From: an uncultured Lachnospiraceae bacterium
GTDB taxonomy: Bacteria > Bacillota > Clostridia > Lachnospirales > Lachnospiraceae
DNA length: 47,529 nt
Direction: 5' to 3'
Assembly: GCA_910578115.1 (NCBI GenBank)
Contig: CAJTPO010000034.1
Location: forward strand, 1 to 47,529
Each line of letters begins with the position of its first letter. Positions within the stretch are counted from its first letter, which is position 1. Of the stretch, positions 8,147 through 15,769 are shown piece by piece. A model generated the notes under the pieces. That model was not told the DNA's origin. It saw only the letters and a program-made list of their open reading frames with translations, and searched no databases. The position numbers and the translations under genes were made by a program.

Positions 8147-8986
8147 TCAAACGATATGCCTGGTCTGCCCGTTTTTGGACTCCAGCGCCCGCAGCGTGTC
8201 GTCATACATGTCAGCCTTTTCATAACTCTCATGACGGATATAATAGTTATACACAATATCAATCATCACAAGAATCGGAAACTGCGGCGATATCATATTG
8301 CCGTGATTTAAATGCTGCAAAGATGCCAGCAGCACTACCTCACTGCAGAAATCCGCATAAATATCCTTGTCATTGGCCGTAAAGATGACCGTCCTGGCAC
8401 CCTTCTTATGTGCCTCCTTAAGCAGATAGAGCACCCCCTGCGTCTCTCCGCTCAGCGAAAAGCCGCACACCAGACTTCGTTTGTTCAAAAAGACTGCCTG
8501 CATCCGCATTCTGTCCGTATCCTGCAGTGAATCAATATCCACACCGATCCGCATAAACCGGTTTTCCATCTCGCTTGCCGCAAGCCCGGAACTCCCGATG
8601 CCGCAGGCTACCACTCTCTCCGCCTGAAAAAGATACTGCACCACCCTTGCGATCTGTGTCTCATCCATAAGGCTGTATGTTTTGCTGAGCAGATCCTGAT
8701 AGGTATTCAGCACCAGCCTGGTACTGTCTGCTGTCACCTCGCCTTTTCTCATGAAAGTCTTTTCATACTGATAGATAAATTCCCGGTATCCGTGGAATCC
8801 GCACTTCTTCGCAAATCTCGAAAGTGATGCTTCGGATACAAATATCGTCCTGGCTACATTCTGCGCCGAGAAATCCATATCCTCTTTGTTATTGATAAAA
8901 AAATCTGCTATATTCTTTTCAACATTCGTTAAACTGTCATATCTTGCTTCTATGATCGGAACGATCGACTTTATGTAACTGTTCAT
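8147..8986 (-). CDS. RpiR-family transcriptional regulator with SIS domain
   Basis: A 279-residue protein with an N-terminal helix-turn-helix of the RpiR type (NVARTIFVSEASLSRFAKKCGFHGYREF, residues about 43-70, shown in part) and a C-terminal SIS sugar-phosphate-binding domain (about 120-250; GIGSSGLAASEMENRFMRIG). RpiR regulators sense sugar phosphates; in several bacteria the nan genes are controlled by an RpiR-type NanR responding to ManNAc-6-phosphate. It is the first gene of the transporter operon and is divergent from the esterase gene by 82 bases. That it controls this cluster is an inference. Confidence 0.85.
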   Translation of the reverse strand: MNSYIKSIVPIIEARYDSLTNVEKNIADFFINNKEDMDFSAQNVARTIFVSEASLSRFAKKCGFHGYREFIYQYEKTFMRKGEVTADSTRLVLNTYQDLLSKTYSLMDETQIARVVQYLFQAERVVACGIGSSGLAASEMENRFMRIGVDIDSLQDTDRMRMQAVFLNKRSLVCGFSLSGETQGVLYLLKEAHKKGARTVIFTANDKDIYADFCSEVVLLASLQHLNHGNMISPQFPILVMIDIVYNYYIRHESYEKADMYDDTLRALESKNGQTRHIV

Positions 8987-9011
8987 CCTCTGTCACTCTT
9001 TGCTCAAATGA

Positions 9012-9041
9012 TTGTTCTTTCATCCCACTTGATGCTATGAT
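9012..9041 (+). promoter_or_regulatory. Sigma-A-like promoter of the esterase gene
   Basis: TTGTTC at 9012-9017 and TATGAT at 9036-9041 are separated by 18 bases, followed by the GGAGG ribosome-binding site of the SGNH gene. The same 82-base gap must hold the divergent rpiR promoter, so the two could be controlled together. Confidence 0.45.
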
Positions 9042-9068
9042 ATAGAAAAACCCAAAGGAGGGACACTT

Positions 9069-9719
9069 ATGAGTTCTGTATCCAAGACCATCGTCTGTTA
9101 CGGCGATTCCAACACCCACGGCTACAATTCAGCCAACATGGGGCGCTTTACCGAAAAAGAACGCTGGACCTGTCTTCTGGCCGATCTGCTTGGCCCCGGT
9201 TATCTGGTCCGCGAAGAAGGCCTGAGCGGGCGGACCACCTCTTTCGACGATCCCCTTTTCGAAGGCTTAAACGGCTTCGCCTTTCTTCATCCCTGTATGA
9301 TGACCCATGAACCGCTTGATCTTCTGATCATCATGCTCGGCACCAACGATGTGAAACAGCGTTTCAGCGCTACGCCCGGCAATATCGCCAAAGGCATGGA
9401 GCGACTCGTGACCAAAGCGATCCATACACCGGACGCCTGGAGAAGTCAGCCCAATATTCTGATCATCGCACCACCACCCATTGAGAAAGGCTATTACGAA
9501 ACGAGCATCGGCCCTGAGATGGGAAAAGACTGTATGGAAAAATCCATGGCGCTCTCCCCGCTCTATCAGGACATCGCCGACAGGCTGCACTGCCATTTCC
9601 TGGATGCCGCATCGATCCCCGGCCTCGGTATGTATCCCTATGACTATATGCATCTAAGTCTGGAGGCGCATCGGCTGCTGGCTGAAAAGCTCGCCGAGCT
9701 GATTCCGCAGATCTGTTAG
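9069..9719 (+). CDS. SGNH/GDSL-type hydrolase (probable carbohydrate esterase)
   Basis: A 216-residue cytoplasmic protein (no signal peptide) with the SGNH blocks: nucleophile Ser14 in GDSN, GLSG near 51-54, Asn93 in GTND, and the Asp192-xx-His195 pair. AAGGAGG precedes the ATG by about 7 bases. It is the only plus-strand gene of the sialic acid region, divergent from rpiR; its 3' end overlaps that of nanA by 3 bases. Removal of O-acetyl groups from imported sialic acid would fit this place, but that substrate is inferred from context; the fold also serves lipids, aryl esters and xylan. Confidence 0.85.
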   Translation: MSSVSKTIVCYGDSNTHGYNSANMGRFTEKERWTCLLADLLGPGYLVREEGLSGRTTSFDDPLFEGLNGFAFLHPCMMTHEPLDLLIIMLGTNDVKQRFSATPGNIAKGMERLVTKAIHTPDAWRSQPNILIIAPPPIEKGYYETSIGPEMGKDCMEKSMALSPLYQDIADRLHCHFLDAASIPGLGMYPYDYMHLSLEAHRLLAEKLAELIPQIC

Positions 9720-10633
9720 CAGATCCCGGCCTTTGCCTCACGGATCATTCTGGCTGCCTCTTCCACAATCGGCATATCTTCTTTGATCAGATCAGTCAGG
9801 GGCCTGCGCACACCGCCGATGTCCAGGCCTTCGTTGATCCGCAGGATTTCTTTGATGACTGCATACATATTGCCGTGTGCCGCACACATCTTATAGATGA
9901 CCTCATTGGCCTGATACTGTACCTCACAAGCTTTCTTCAAGTCCCCTGCTTCCACCAGTTCATTCATCTTCAGGAACAGTTCCGGCATAACACCATATGT
10001 ACCGCCGATACCGCCTTCCGCACCGATCACACGGCCGCTGATAAACTGCTCATCCGGTCCGTTGAAGATAATGTAATCCTCTCCGCCGGCCTGCTTGAAC
10101 ATCTGGATATCCTGCACCGGCATGGACGAATTCTTGACGCCGATCACCCTCGGATTCTCACGCATCTTTGCAAACAGGCTCTGTGTCAGAGCAATCCCTG
10201 CCAGCTGCGGAATATTGTAGATGATAAAATCGGTATCCGGCGCGGCATCGCTGATATCATTCCAGTATTCCGCGATCGCGTATTCCGGCAGATGGAAATA
10301 AATCGGCGGGATACAGGCAATCGCATCCACCCCAAGCTTCTGCGCATGGGCCGCCAGTTCTCTGCTGTCCTTCGTGTTATTGCAGGCTACATGTGCGATC
10401 ACCGTCAGCTTACCGGCCGCTGCCTCCATTACATTTTCCAATACGACCTTACGGTCTTCCACGCTCTGATAGATACATTCCCCGGAAGAACCGTTAACAT
10501 AGATGCCCTTCACACCTTTCCTGATAAAGTATTCCGTCAGCGCCCGCACTCTCTCCGGGCTGATATTGCCTTCCCCGTCATAGCAGGCATAAAATGCGGG
10601 AATGATTCCCTTGTATTTATCCAGGTTTCTCAT
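9716..10633 (-). CDS. nanA: N-acetylneuraminate lyase
   Basis: A 305-residue class I aldolase of the DHDPS/NAL family that splits N-acetylneuraminate into N-acetylmannosamine and pyruvate in the cytoplasm. The Schiff-base lysine is Lys167 (GVKNSS), the catalytic Tyr139 is in YNIP, and the carboxylate-binding loop is GSSGE (48-52). The genes nanE, nanK and nanQ nearby separate it from the closely related dihydrodipicolinate synthase. ATG 10633 follows GGAGG by 6 bases; the frame upstream (to 10696) is leader sequence. nanE starts the transcript, 135 bases upstream. Confidence 0.92.
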   Translation of the reverse strand: MRNLDKYKGIIPAFYACYDGEGNISPERVRALTEYFIRKGVKGIYVNGSSGECIYQSVEDRKVVLENVMEAAAGKLTVIAHVACNNTKDSRELAAHAQKLGVDAIACIPPIYFHLPEYAIAEYWNDISDAAPDTDFIIYNIPQLAGIALTQSLFAKMRENPRVIGVKNSSMPVQDIQMFKQAGGEDYIIFNGPDEQFISGRVIGAEGGIGGTYGVMPELFLKMNELVEAGDLKKACEVQYQANEVIYKMCAAHGNMYAVIKEILRINEGLDIGGVRRPLTDLIKEDMPIVEEAARMIREAKAGIC

Positions 10634-10740
10634 ATTTTCCTCCATTCCGAAGCAGGGTTTTTGCGAAAGCTGTGAGCCAAATTTCAAATTCTGCAATTTC
10701 GAATTTGTAGATCCGGCACACTGCCGTCTCTTTCGTACAC
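10634..10740 (-). promoter_or_regulatory. nanA leader, related to the nanQ leader
   Basis: Read on the minus strand, the leader has CAAATTC/GAATTTG arms that can form a 7-bp stem, then AATTTGG, and ends GCTTCGGAATGGAGGAAAAT before the ATG. The last part and several upstream blocks (GTGCCG, GCAGAA, AATTTGG) recur in the same order upstream of nanQ. It carries the ribosome-binding site, so a shared translational control or a shared mobile leader is possible. Confidence 0.5.
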
Positions 10741-10768
10741 CGCCAATGCCAAATCCTTTAATACGCTT

Positions 10769-11458
10769 TTATTCCAGCGCTTCCGCGAACGCTTTCGTAA
10801 TCAACTGCGGCCTGGTAATGATCGAACCGACAACGACACTGAACACTCCCAGTTCCACTACCCTTTTGGCCTTCTGCGGGGTATTGATATTCCCTTCCGC
10901 AATCACTCTGTGCTTCGCCTTCGCAACAATCTCCCGGATGATCTCAAAATCATTGGTCTCTATCTTGTCATTTCGGCTCTGCTCCGTATAGCCGACCATC
11001 GTCGTCCCGATAAAGTCAAATCCAAGTTCATCCGCATGCAGCGCTTCTTCGATGGTAGAGCAGTCAGCCATCAAAAGCTGCTCCGGATATTTCTCTTTAA
11101 TCTGATGAAAAAATGCGTCCAGCGTCAATTCTCCCGGCCGCAGTGCACCGGTGGCATCCACCGCGATAATCTCCGGTCTAACCTCCATCAGCTCGTCAAC
11201 TTCTTTCATCGTAGGCGTGATATAAACCTCACTTCCTTCATAATCACGCTTCACGATACCAATGATCGGCAGATCGACCTGTGACTGAATCTCTTTGATA
11301 TCCTCTTTGGTGTTCGCCCGGATTCCGACTGCCCCGCCCTCTTTGGCCGCCAGTGCCATCTTCCCCATAATGTAGGAAGAATGCAGCGGTTCATGCGGAA
11401 GCGCCTGACAGGATACAACCAATTTCCCTTTTAACTGTTCTACTCTACTCTCTACCAC
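10769..11458 (-). CDS. nanE: N-acetylmannosamine-6-phosphate 2-epimerase
   Basis: A 229-residue TIM-barrel enzyme that converts ManNAc-6-phosphate to GlcNAc-6-phosphate. Family landmarks are present: GIRAN with Arg47, GIVKRD with the catalytic Lys70, EVYITPT, IIAVDAT, ADCST with Asp131, and IAEGNI with Glu188. The start is GTG 11458, a few bases after GAGGCGAGGAG. A strong sigma-A promoter lies 50-75 bases upstream, making nanE the first gene of a nanE-nanA transcript. Confidence 0.93.
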   Translation of the reverse strand: MVESRVEQLKGKLVVSCQALPHEPLHSSYIMGKMALAAKEGGAVGIRANTKEDIKEIQSQVDLPIIGIVKRDYEGSEVYITPTMKEVDELMEVRPEIIAVDATGALRPGELTLDAFFHQIKEKYPEQLLMADCSTIEEALHADELGFDFIGTTMVGYTEQSRNDKIETNDFEIIREIVAKAKHRVIAEGNINTPQKAKRVVELGVFSVVVGSIITRPQLITKAFAEALE

Positions 11459-11506
11459 TTCTCCTCGCCTCTTTTCTCGTCACCATTTTTTACAGCTATA
11501 GTTCAC

Positions 11507-11534
11507 ATTATATCATCAAGGAAATTGTTTTCAA
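11507..11534 (-). promoter_or_regulatory. Promoter of nanE-nanA
   Basis: On the minus strand TTGAAA (11534-11529), a 16-bp spacer and TATAAT (11512-11507) give a near-consensus sigma-A promoter. Transcription would start near 11500, about 40 bases before the GTG of nanE. Confidence 0.75.
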
Positions 11535-11606
11535 TACGATATGTTTTTCAGAAAGTTCTTTCAGAGTTTTTGTATGATTCACCCTTATTTTTGGTGATTT
11601 TGATTA

Positions 11607-11633
11607 GTTTTTTGTCATATCCATACAAAAAAC
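11607..11633. promoter_or_regulatory. Inverted repeat upstream of the nanE promoter
   Basis: GTTTTTTGT (11607-11615) and ACAAAAAAC (11625-11633) form a 9-bp inverted repeat with a 9-base centre, about 75 bases upstream of the -35 box. It could be a regulator site, for example for the RpiR protein, or just an AT-rich palindrome. Confidence 0.35.
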
Positions 11634-11750
11634 TGTTTATGATTTCATTATTTTGACCATAAAAACTACTATAGAAGTCACTGTCTCTCAGAACTATGCA
11701 CCTGCTGCGCTGTTCATGAATACGCCATACTCTCATGCTGCATGTATGGC

Positions 11751-11788
11751 AAAAGGGATATTGCCGGCTTTACCTGCAATACCCCTTT
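11751..11788 (-). terminator. Terminator after nanK
   Basis: On the minus strand AAAGGGGTATTGC pairs with GCAATATCCCTTT (13 bp including one G-T wobble), followed by a short T run. It lies about 20 bases downstream of the nanK stop codon. Confidence 0.75.
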
Positions 11789-11808
11789 CGTCACAACTTA
11801 CTGTTTTA

Positions 11809-12699
11809 TTAGATTTTCTTCTCATATTCCCGACAGGCAGACCAGGCAGCGCCCAGCAACCCGGCTTTATTCCCCAAACCAGCCTGTACCACGCGTACAT
11901 TTCTGAATGAGGGCATAATGTGTTCCTGCAGTAGTTTCTGCACGTTCCTGATCACATACTCCTGTTCCATGATCCCGCCGCCTAGAACCACAAGCCCCGG
12001 ATTAAAAATATGTACCAGGGTGGTCAGCCCATAGACAATCTCTGCGATCCACAAATCAATCTGCTCCCGCACCTGCGGCGATTCCAGTCGCGCAAAGATA
12101 TCACGCCCGTTGCATAATTCCGGAAAGCGGGCCTTGACACGCTGCACAAGAGCCGTTGTCGATGCATACCGCTCATAGCATCCGCTGAAAATATCCGTCC
12201 CGGGATCCCGATGCTCCGGATGCGTCACGATGCCGCCAAATTCTCCCGCCGAGTACCCGGAACCGGTGTACACTTCTCCGTTCATGACAATGGCTCCACC
12301 CACACCGGTCCCATAGGTCAGGCACAGAAAATCCGGCGCTCCTTTGCCTGCTCCATAATGAGCCTCTCCGATGGCGGCGCTGTTGACATCATTCTGTACG
12401 GCCGTCGGCACATGGAACTTCCCTTCGATCCGCTCTCTGATCTTCGTCCCCGTATATCCGGGAATATTCTCATTGGCAAAGAGGATCTCTCCCTTCTCCA
12501 CGTCCACCTGCCCGGCCGTGCTGATACCGACTGCCTGAAAATCTTTACAGCGCTCGAGAATCTCCAGAACCGTCTGCATTACGTATTCCCCGCCCTGTCC
12601 GGCATTTGTATCCGTCTCTTTCACTTCCCTGATCTGACCCTCTTCCCAGATACCGGATTTGATACTTGTACCCCCAATATCCACTACCGCTACCCTCAT
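11809..12699 (-). CDS. nanK: ROK-family kinase, probable N-acetylmannosamine kinase
   Basis: A 296-residue sugar kinase. The ATP-binding DIGGT motif is at residues 7-11 and the catalytic base is Asp104 in QNDVNSA; YGTGVGGAIV and GEFGGIVTHP follow. The zinc-binding CxCGxxGC cluster of many ROK proteins is reduced here to one Cys (SGCYERYAS), as in other short Firmicute members. It would phosphorylate ManNAc released by NanA. Specificity rests on the neighbours; glucose and fructose kinases share the fold. ATG 12699 follows ATGGAGAA by about 8 bases. nanQ lies 157 bases upstream in the same direction. Confidence 0.82.
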   Translation of the reverse strand: MRVAVVDIGGTSIKSGIWEEGQIREVKETDTNAGQGGEYVMQTVLEILERCKDFQAVGISTAGQVDVEKGEILFANENIPGYTGTKIRERIEGKFHVPTAVQNDVNSAAIGEAHYGAGKGAPDFLCLTYGTGVGGAIVMNGEVYTGSGYSAGEFGGIVTHPEHRDPGTDIFSGCYERYASTTALVQRVKARFPELCNGRDIFARLESPQVREQIDLWIAEIVYGLTTLVHIFNPGLVVLGGGIMEQEYVIRNVQKLLQEHIMPSFRNVRVVQAGLGNKAGLLGAAWSACREYEKKI

Positions 12700-12856
12700 A
12701 CTATTCTCCATTTCTGCGCTGTATTCACGCTCTTCTCTTTCTACAGACAACACTCTTGCGGGATACCCTTCCACCAGCCATCCCGCTCCCTTTCACACAC
12801 TGCCTTCCATGCACGCCGGCACGCCCGGCACCAGCCGTCAATCCAGTCAAAAACTG

Positions 12857-13306
12857 TCACTTCCGCACTTTAATCACGGCCTTACGAATCCGCTCCTCCC
12901 GGCCCTCTGCCGCCACCCCCGGCATATGCGGCTCCGTGGGCATACAGATGGCAAATTTCCCCGGCTCCAGATGACAGACCATCTCACAGACGCAGATTCC
13001 CATACCAATATCTCCGTCTCCGCCGTACGGCTTTGTGATCTCCTGAAACTCCTGTGCAAAGAGAATATCTTCTCTTCCGGAAAGATCAATCTGAATATCG
13101 TAATACGCCTCATGAAATTCATATTCCTTCTTATCCGCCTTCGTATCCGCATGCATGATGTTCACGAAAACCTTATCCCCGTCCACTTCATGCCTGCCAT
13201 CCTCCAGTTCGGTCAGATCTGTCTCCATCATATAGCGCAGCGCCCGGTCCAGGTTTCCACTCATACCCATATAACGCTGTGCATTTTCTAATTTGTCATA
13301 AATCAT
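12857..13306 (-). CDS. nanQ: YhcH/NanQ/EbgC-family protein, probable sialic acid anomerase
   Basis: A 149-residue cupin-like protein of the YhcH/DUF386 family. The conserved metal-binding pattern is visible as EFHEAYYDIQIDLSGREDI and EPHMPGVA near the C-terminus. In Escherichia coli NanQ speeds anomerisation of N-acetylneuraminate so that the lyase receives its preferred form. Its position upstream of nanK supports that role here. ATG 13306 follows ATGGAGGATAAC; the longer frame to 13399 is leader. Confidence 0.88.
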   Translation of the reverse strand: MIYDKLENAQRYMGMSGNLDRALRYMMETDLTELEDGRHEVDGDKVFVNIMHADTKADKKEYEFHEAYYDIQIDLSGREDILFAQEFQEITKPYGGDGDIGMGICVCEMVCHLEPGKFAICMPTEPHMPGVAAEGREERIRKAVIKVRK

Positions 13307-13400
13307 GTTATCCTCCATTCCGAAGCGTTTTGCTGAAGAACGCAGGCCGCAACCCAAATTCCGTTCTGCGATTAAAGAGTTTGGGACGCTTCGGCACAAA
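13307..13400 (-). promoter_or_regulatory. nanQ leader with a stem next to the ribosome-binding site
   Basis: CCGAAGCGT (13320-13328) is exactly complementary to ACGCTTCGG (13386-13394), giving a 9-bp stem whose near arm touches the GGAATGGAGG ribosome-binding site. A competing GAGTTTG/CAAACTC stem lies at the far side. Sequence blocks and their order match the nanA leader. Confidence 0.5.
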
Positions 13401-13531
13401 CTCCCAACTGAAACATCGGCTCATCCGTGTTATTTTCAATCTACCTTCTTTCCGGCTGTTCTTCCTGTAACAGTGTCACGCAGCTCCTGCCCACGCCGCG
13501 TTCAAATGACTGTCCGTACATTCTGATCTTC

Positions 13532-13561
13532 ATCATAACATATACCAGTCAAGCCGGACAA
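13532..13561 (-). promoter_or_regulatory. Probable promoter of nanQ-nanK
   Basis: On the minus strand TTGTCC (13561-13556) and TATGAT (13537-13532) are 18 bases apart, which predicts an mRNA leader of roughly 220 bases before nanQ. The rest of the 322-base gap between nanQ and the next gene shows no coding potential. Confidence 0.5.
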
Positions 13562-13628
13562 TACCTCTCGCCAAAAGCGACCAGGTATGGAGATAAAATG
13601 AAAGAACTTCCAATCTTATCTGCATCGC

Positions 13629-14033
13629 TTAAATACTGCGTCTGATCTGTATCAGCAGGATCACCATACTGACACCCAGCAGGATATGCCCGATCCCTGC
13701 CATGCCGGAAATTGCCGCACTCATGCCGGAAGAGAGCGCAGGTACCATCACCTGCATGACACCCCGTACGACAAACATCACAGCGGTCAGGTTCAGCCCG
13801 ATATGATAAACTACCAATATTCTCCCGGTCTTCGCACCGGTGAAGGAAAAATTCTTTTCCAGCAGAAGCAGCAGCAGGAAAAACACCATACCCAGCAGGA
13901 AATAATGGGTATGTACAACAGCAAGTGTTGTTTTGCCGGTAAAACCATTGAATTTGGTAAACTCCCGATAAAACACACCGCCAATCATTGCAAGAACAGC
14001 ATACAGCAGAGCCATATTCATATAGCGTTTCAT
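13629..14033 (-). CDS. DUF2871-type small membrane protein
   Basis: A 134-residue protein with four hydrophobic segments (about 5-22, 40-58, 72-92, 108-130) and a conserved VHTHYFLLGM motif between the first two. It matches my memory of the DUF2871 family, whose function is unknown. ATG 14033 lies 7 bases after ATGGAGA; the longer upstream frame is leader. It follows the seven-helix membrane protein gene in the same direction and probably belongs to a TetR-controlled unit. Confidence 0.7.
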   Translation of the reverse strand: MKRYMNMALLYAVLAMIGGVFYREFTKFNGFTGKTTLAVVHTHYFLLGMVFFLLLLLLEKNFSFTGAKTGRILVVYHIGLNLTAVMFVVRGVMQVMVPALSSGMSAAISGMAGIGHILLGVSMVILLIQIRRSI

Positions 14034-14064
14034 AGTTTTCTCCATTTCTGCGCTGCCTTTTGTC

Positions 14065-14077
14065 TCAACTATGTTGA
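14065..14077. promoter_or_regulatory. Possible third TetR-type operator
   Basis: TCAAC-TAT-GTTGA is a perfect inverted repeat that differs from the two clear operators at one symmetric base pair per half-site. It lies 32 to 44 bases upstream of the start codon of the DUF2871 gene. Confidence 0.35.
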
Positions 14078-14166
14078 AACATCGCATGAAACGAGTTTGT
14101 GGCAGGCAACGCGCAGACACAAATCCCGCGATTGAAAAATTTTAATTTTCAATCTTGATCCTCCTA

Positions 14167-14832
14167 TTATTTACATTCCTGTTTCATAGCCAAATATCCG
14201 ATAAGCACTGTCCATACATAAGCACAGGTCTTGGGAATCATCAGCATCCCGATCATGGGAATGATGTCAGCCCACAGCACTACCGGAATATAGAAACCAA
14301 AGCTCAACACGATAGTCAGCCACATCCAGCCAAATGCTCTGTCTTCATGCTCCTTCGCACTGCGGTAAAACAGCACGATCACCAGAATACCCAGCAGCGC
14401 GAAGGGAATATTGCGGTAGATGCCCCAGGAAAGCGGCGCTTCGTCGCTGAACCACTGATTCTGCGGCATCATGCACAATACGATCCGCACACCGGCCAGA
14501 CCATACACGGCGGCAGTAAGGCCGCCCCGGTCGTCGATCCTATACCTCTGCCGCCAGACATAATAGAGCAGCACATAAAAAATCGTCATCGTCACCGAGG
14601 TAATCCACTTTCCAAGGCCCAGGGGAACGGTATAATTCTCCAGACCGGTAGTACACAGCGCAAAGGCGCGGGGAACCAGATGGAACGAGTCGCCCACTCC
14701 CAGCACTACCGCCATCCAGCCAAACAAACAGAACTGGCGCTCACCTTTGCTGCCCCGGATCATCAGGACTCCTATCCCAATAACAGAAATCAGATAAACG
14801 GCATCAAACAGGGTTTCTACGATTGCCTGCAT
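14167..14832 (-). CDS. Seven-helix membrane protein of unknown function
   Basis: A 221-residue polytopic protein with seven hydrophobic segments and few charged loops. It contains GDSFHLVPRAF between helices 2 and 3, a polar motif inside a membrane region that could bind a ligand. I do not recognise a named family. AAAGGAGGAG precedes ATG 14832. The palindromic operator at 14909-14921 lies in its promoter region and the tetR gene is directly upstream, so expression is probably released by the TetR ligand. Confidence 0.7.
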   Translation of the reverse strand: MQAIVETLFDAVYLISVIGIGVLMIRGSKGERQFCLFGWMAVVLGVGDSFHLVPRAFALCTTGLENYTVPLGLGKWITSVTMTIFYVLLYYVWRQRYRIDDRGGLTAAVYGLAGVRIVLCMMPQNQWFSDEAPLSWGIYRNIPFALLGILVIVLFYRSAKEHEDRAFGWMWLTIVLSFGFYIPVVLWADIIPMIGMLMIPKTCAYVWTVLIGYLAMKQECK

Positions 14833-14908
14833 AGTAATCTCCTCCTTTATAATTTATTTTATTGTTACAGCGGCTGATACCGCCTTTTCAGTAACCTGTC
14901 TCCCTTAG

Positions 14909-14921
14909 TGAACACAGTTCA
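14909..14921. promoter_or_regulatory. TetR operator upstream of the membrane-protein genes
   Basis: TGAAC-ACA-GTTCA is a perfect 5-3-5 palindrome. It has the same half-sites as the one in front of tetR at 15580-15592, which makes both probable binding sites of the TetR protein encoded between them. Confidence 0.7.
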
Positions 14922-15006
14922 ATTTTGAGGATAAAAAAACAACTTCAGTACTGATCCTGATAGAATGTAAATTACCGCCACAATATGGAATCTCACGATG
15001 CGGAAT

Positions 15007-15564
15007 TTAATAAAGAGTTCTGCGGACAATCTCCAATACAGCTGCTGGATCATAGTCCTGTCGCAGCAACGCAGACAACATCAGGGAAAATACGACATCT
15101 GCAAATCTTTCCGCCGTAAACTGTTCCGTAAATGCGCCGGTCCGAATCCTTGTATCACGCTTTAAGACGCAGCACAGCTCATCCAGAATGTGCTGCCAGG
15201 TCTGCTGCATTCTCCGTTTTCCATCAGATTTATCTTCCTGCATAAAACCCAGAGAGTGCAGGGTAAAAAATCCGGGATACCTCTTACTGCCAAATTCCAT
15301 CTGTCCGTACATCCAGGTAATACAAGCCAGCGTATCCTGAAACACTGCCCCATCCTCCGAACGATGAAAAATCTCACCCCAGACGCTTTCCACCGTGGCA
15401 CCCACCAGCGCTGCTTTAGAATCAAAATAATTGTAAATAGATCCCACTGACACCCCACAGGCCGCCGCAACAGAACGGATATTGATCGCAGGCCATCCCT
15501 GCCGTCTAATCAATTCCCGGCTGGTTTTCAAAATATCCTCTTTTGATGTCACTACTGTATTCAT
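15007..15564 (-). CDS. TetR/AcrR-family transcriptional repressor
   Basis: A 185-residue regulator with an N-terminal TetR helix-turn-helix (IRSVAAACGVSVGSIYNYF, about residues 25-43) and a helical ligand-binding part. ATG 15564 is 15 bases from a palindromic site, so it probably represses itself. It would also repress the two downstream membrane protein genes through the matching site at 14909-14921. The ligand is unknown. Confidence 0.88.
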   Translation of the reverse strand: MNTVVTSKEDILKTSRELIRRQGWPAINIRSVAAACGVSVGSIYNYFDSKAALVGATVESVWGEIFHRSEDGAVFQDTLACITWMYGQMEFGSKRYPGFFTLHSLGFMQEDKSDGKRRMQQTWQHILDELCCVLKRDTRIRTGAFTEQFTAERFADVVFSLMLSALLRQDYDPAAVLEIVRRTLY

Positions 15565-15578
15565 TCAATCACCTCAAT

Positions 15579-15593
15579 ATGAACTATGTTCAT
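15579..15593. promoter_or_regulatory. TetR operator in front of tetR
   Basis: ATGAAC-TAT-GTTCAT is a perfect 6-3-6 palindrome directly upstream of the tetR start codon. It shares TGAAC/GTTCA half-sites with 14909-14921. Confidence 0.7.
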
Positions 15594-15660
15594 TATTGCG
15601 GATCACATCACACTTGTCAAGTCCTTTTCTTACCAAAACGCAACAAACAATATCTCAGCA

Positions 15661-15688
15661 GAAAAGGCCCCGCTAACCTGCGAGGCTT
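15661..15688 (-). terminator. Terminator of cheR
   Basis: On the minus strand GCCTCGC pairs with GCGGGGC (one G-T wobble) around AGGTTA, followed by CTTTT. It lies about 85 bases after the cheR stop codon. Confidence 0.65.
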
Positions 15689-15769
15689 CTGATCTTATTA
15701 TGTACTTCTATGACTGAAACGCTCAGTCCGCCTGCAGAGAGTGATTTTCTTCTCCCTCTTTCAAGCACC

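Larger units (their letters stand above)
11459..11808 (-). other. Gap between nanK and nanE with terminator and promoter
   Basis: No gene is seen here. Reading on the minus strand, the stretch holds the nanK terminator hairpin (11751-11788), an AT-rich part with a 9-bp inverted repeat (11607-11633), a smaller TCACC/GGTGA repeat (11579-11597) and the nanE promoter (11507-11534). It therefore separates two transcription units. Confidence 0.6.
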
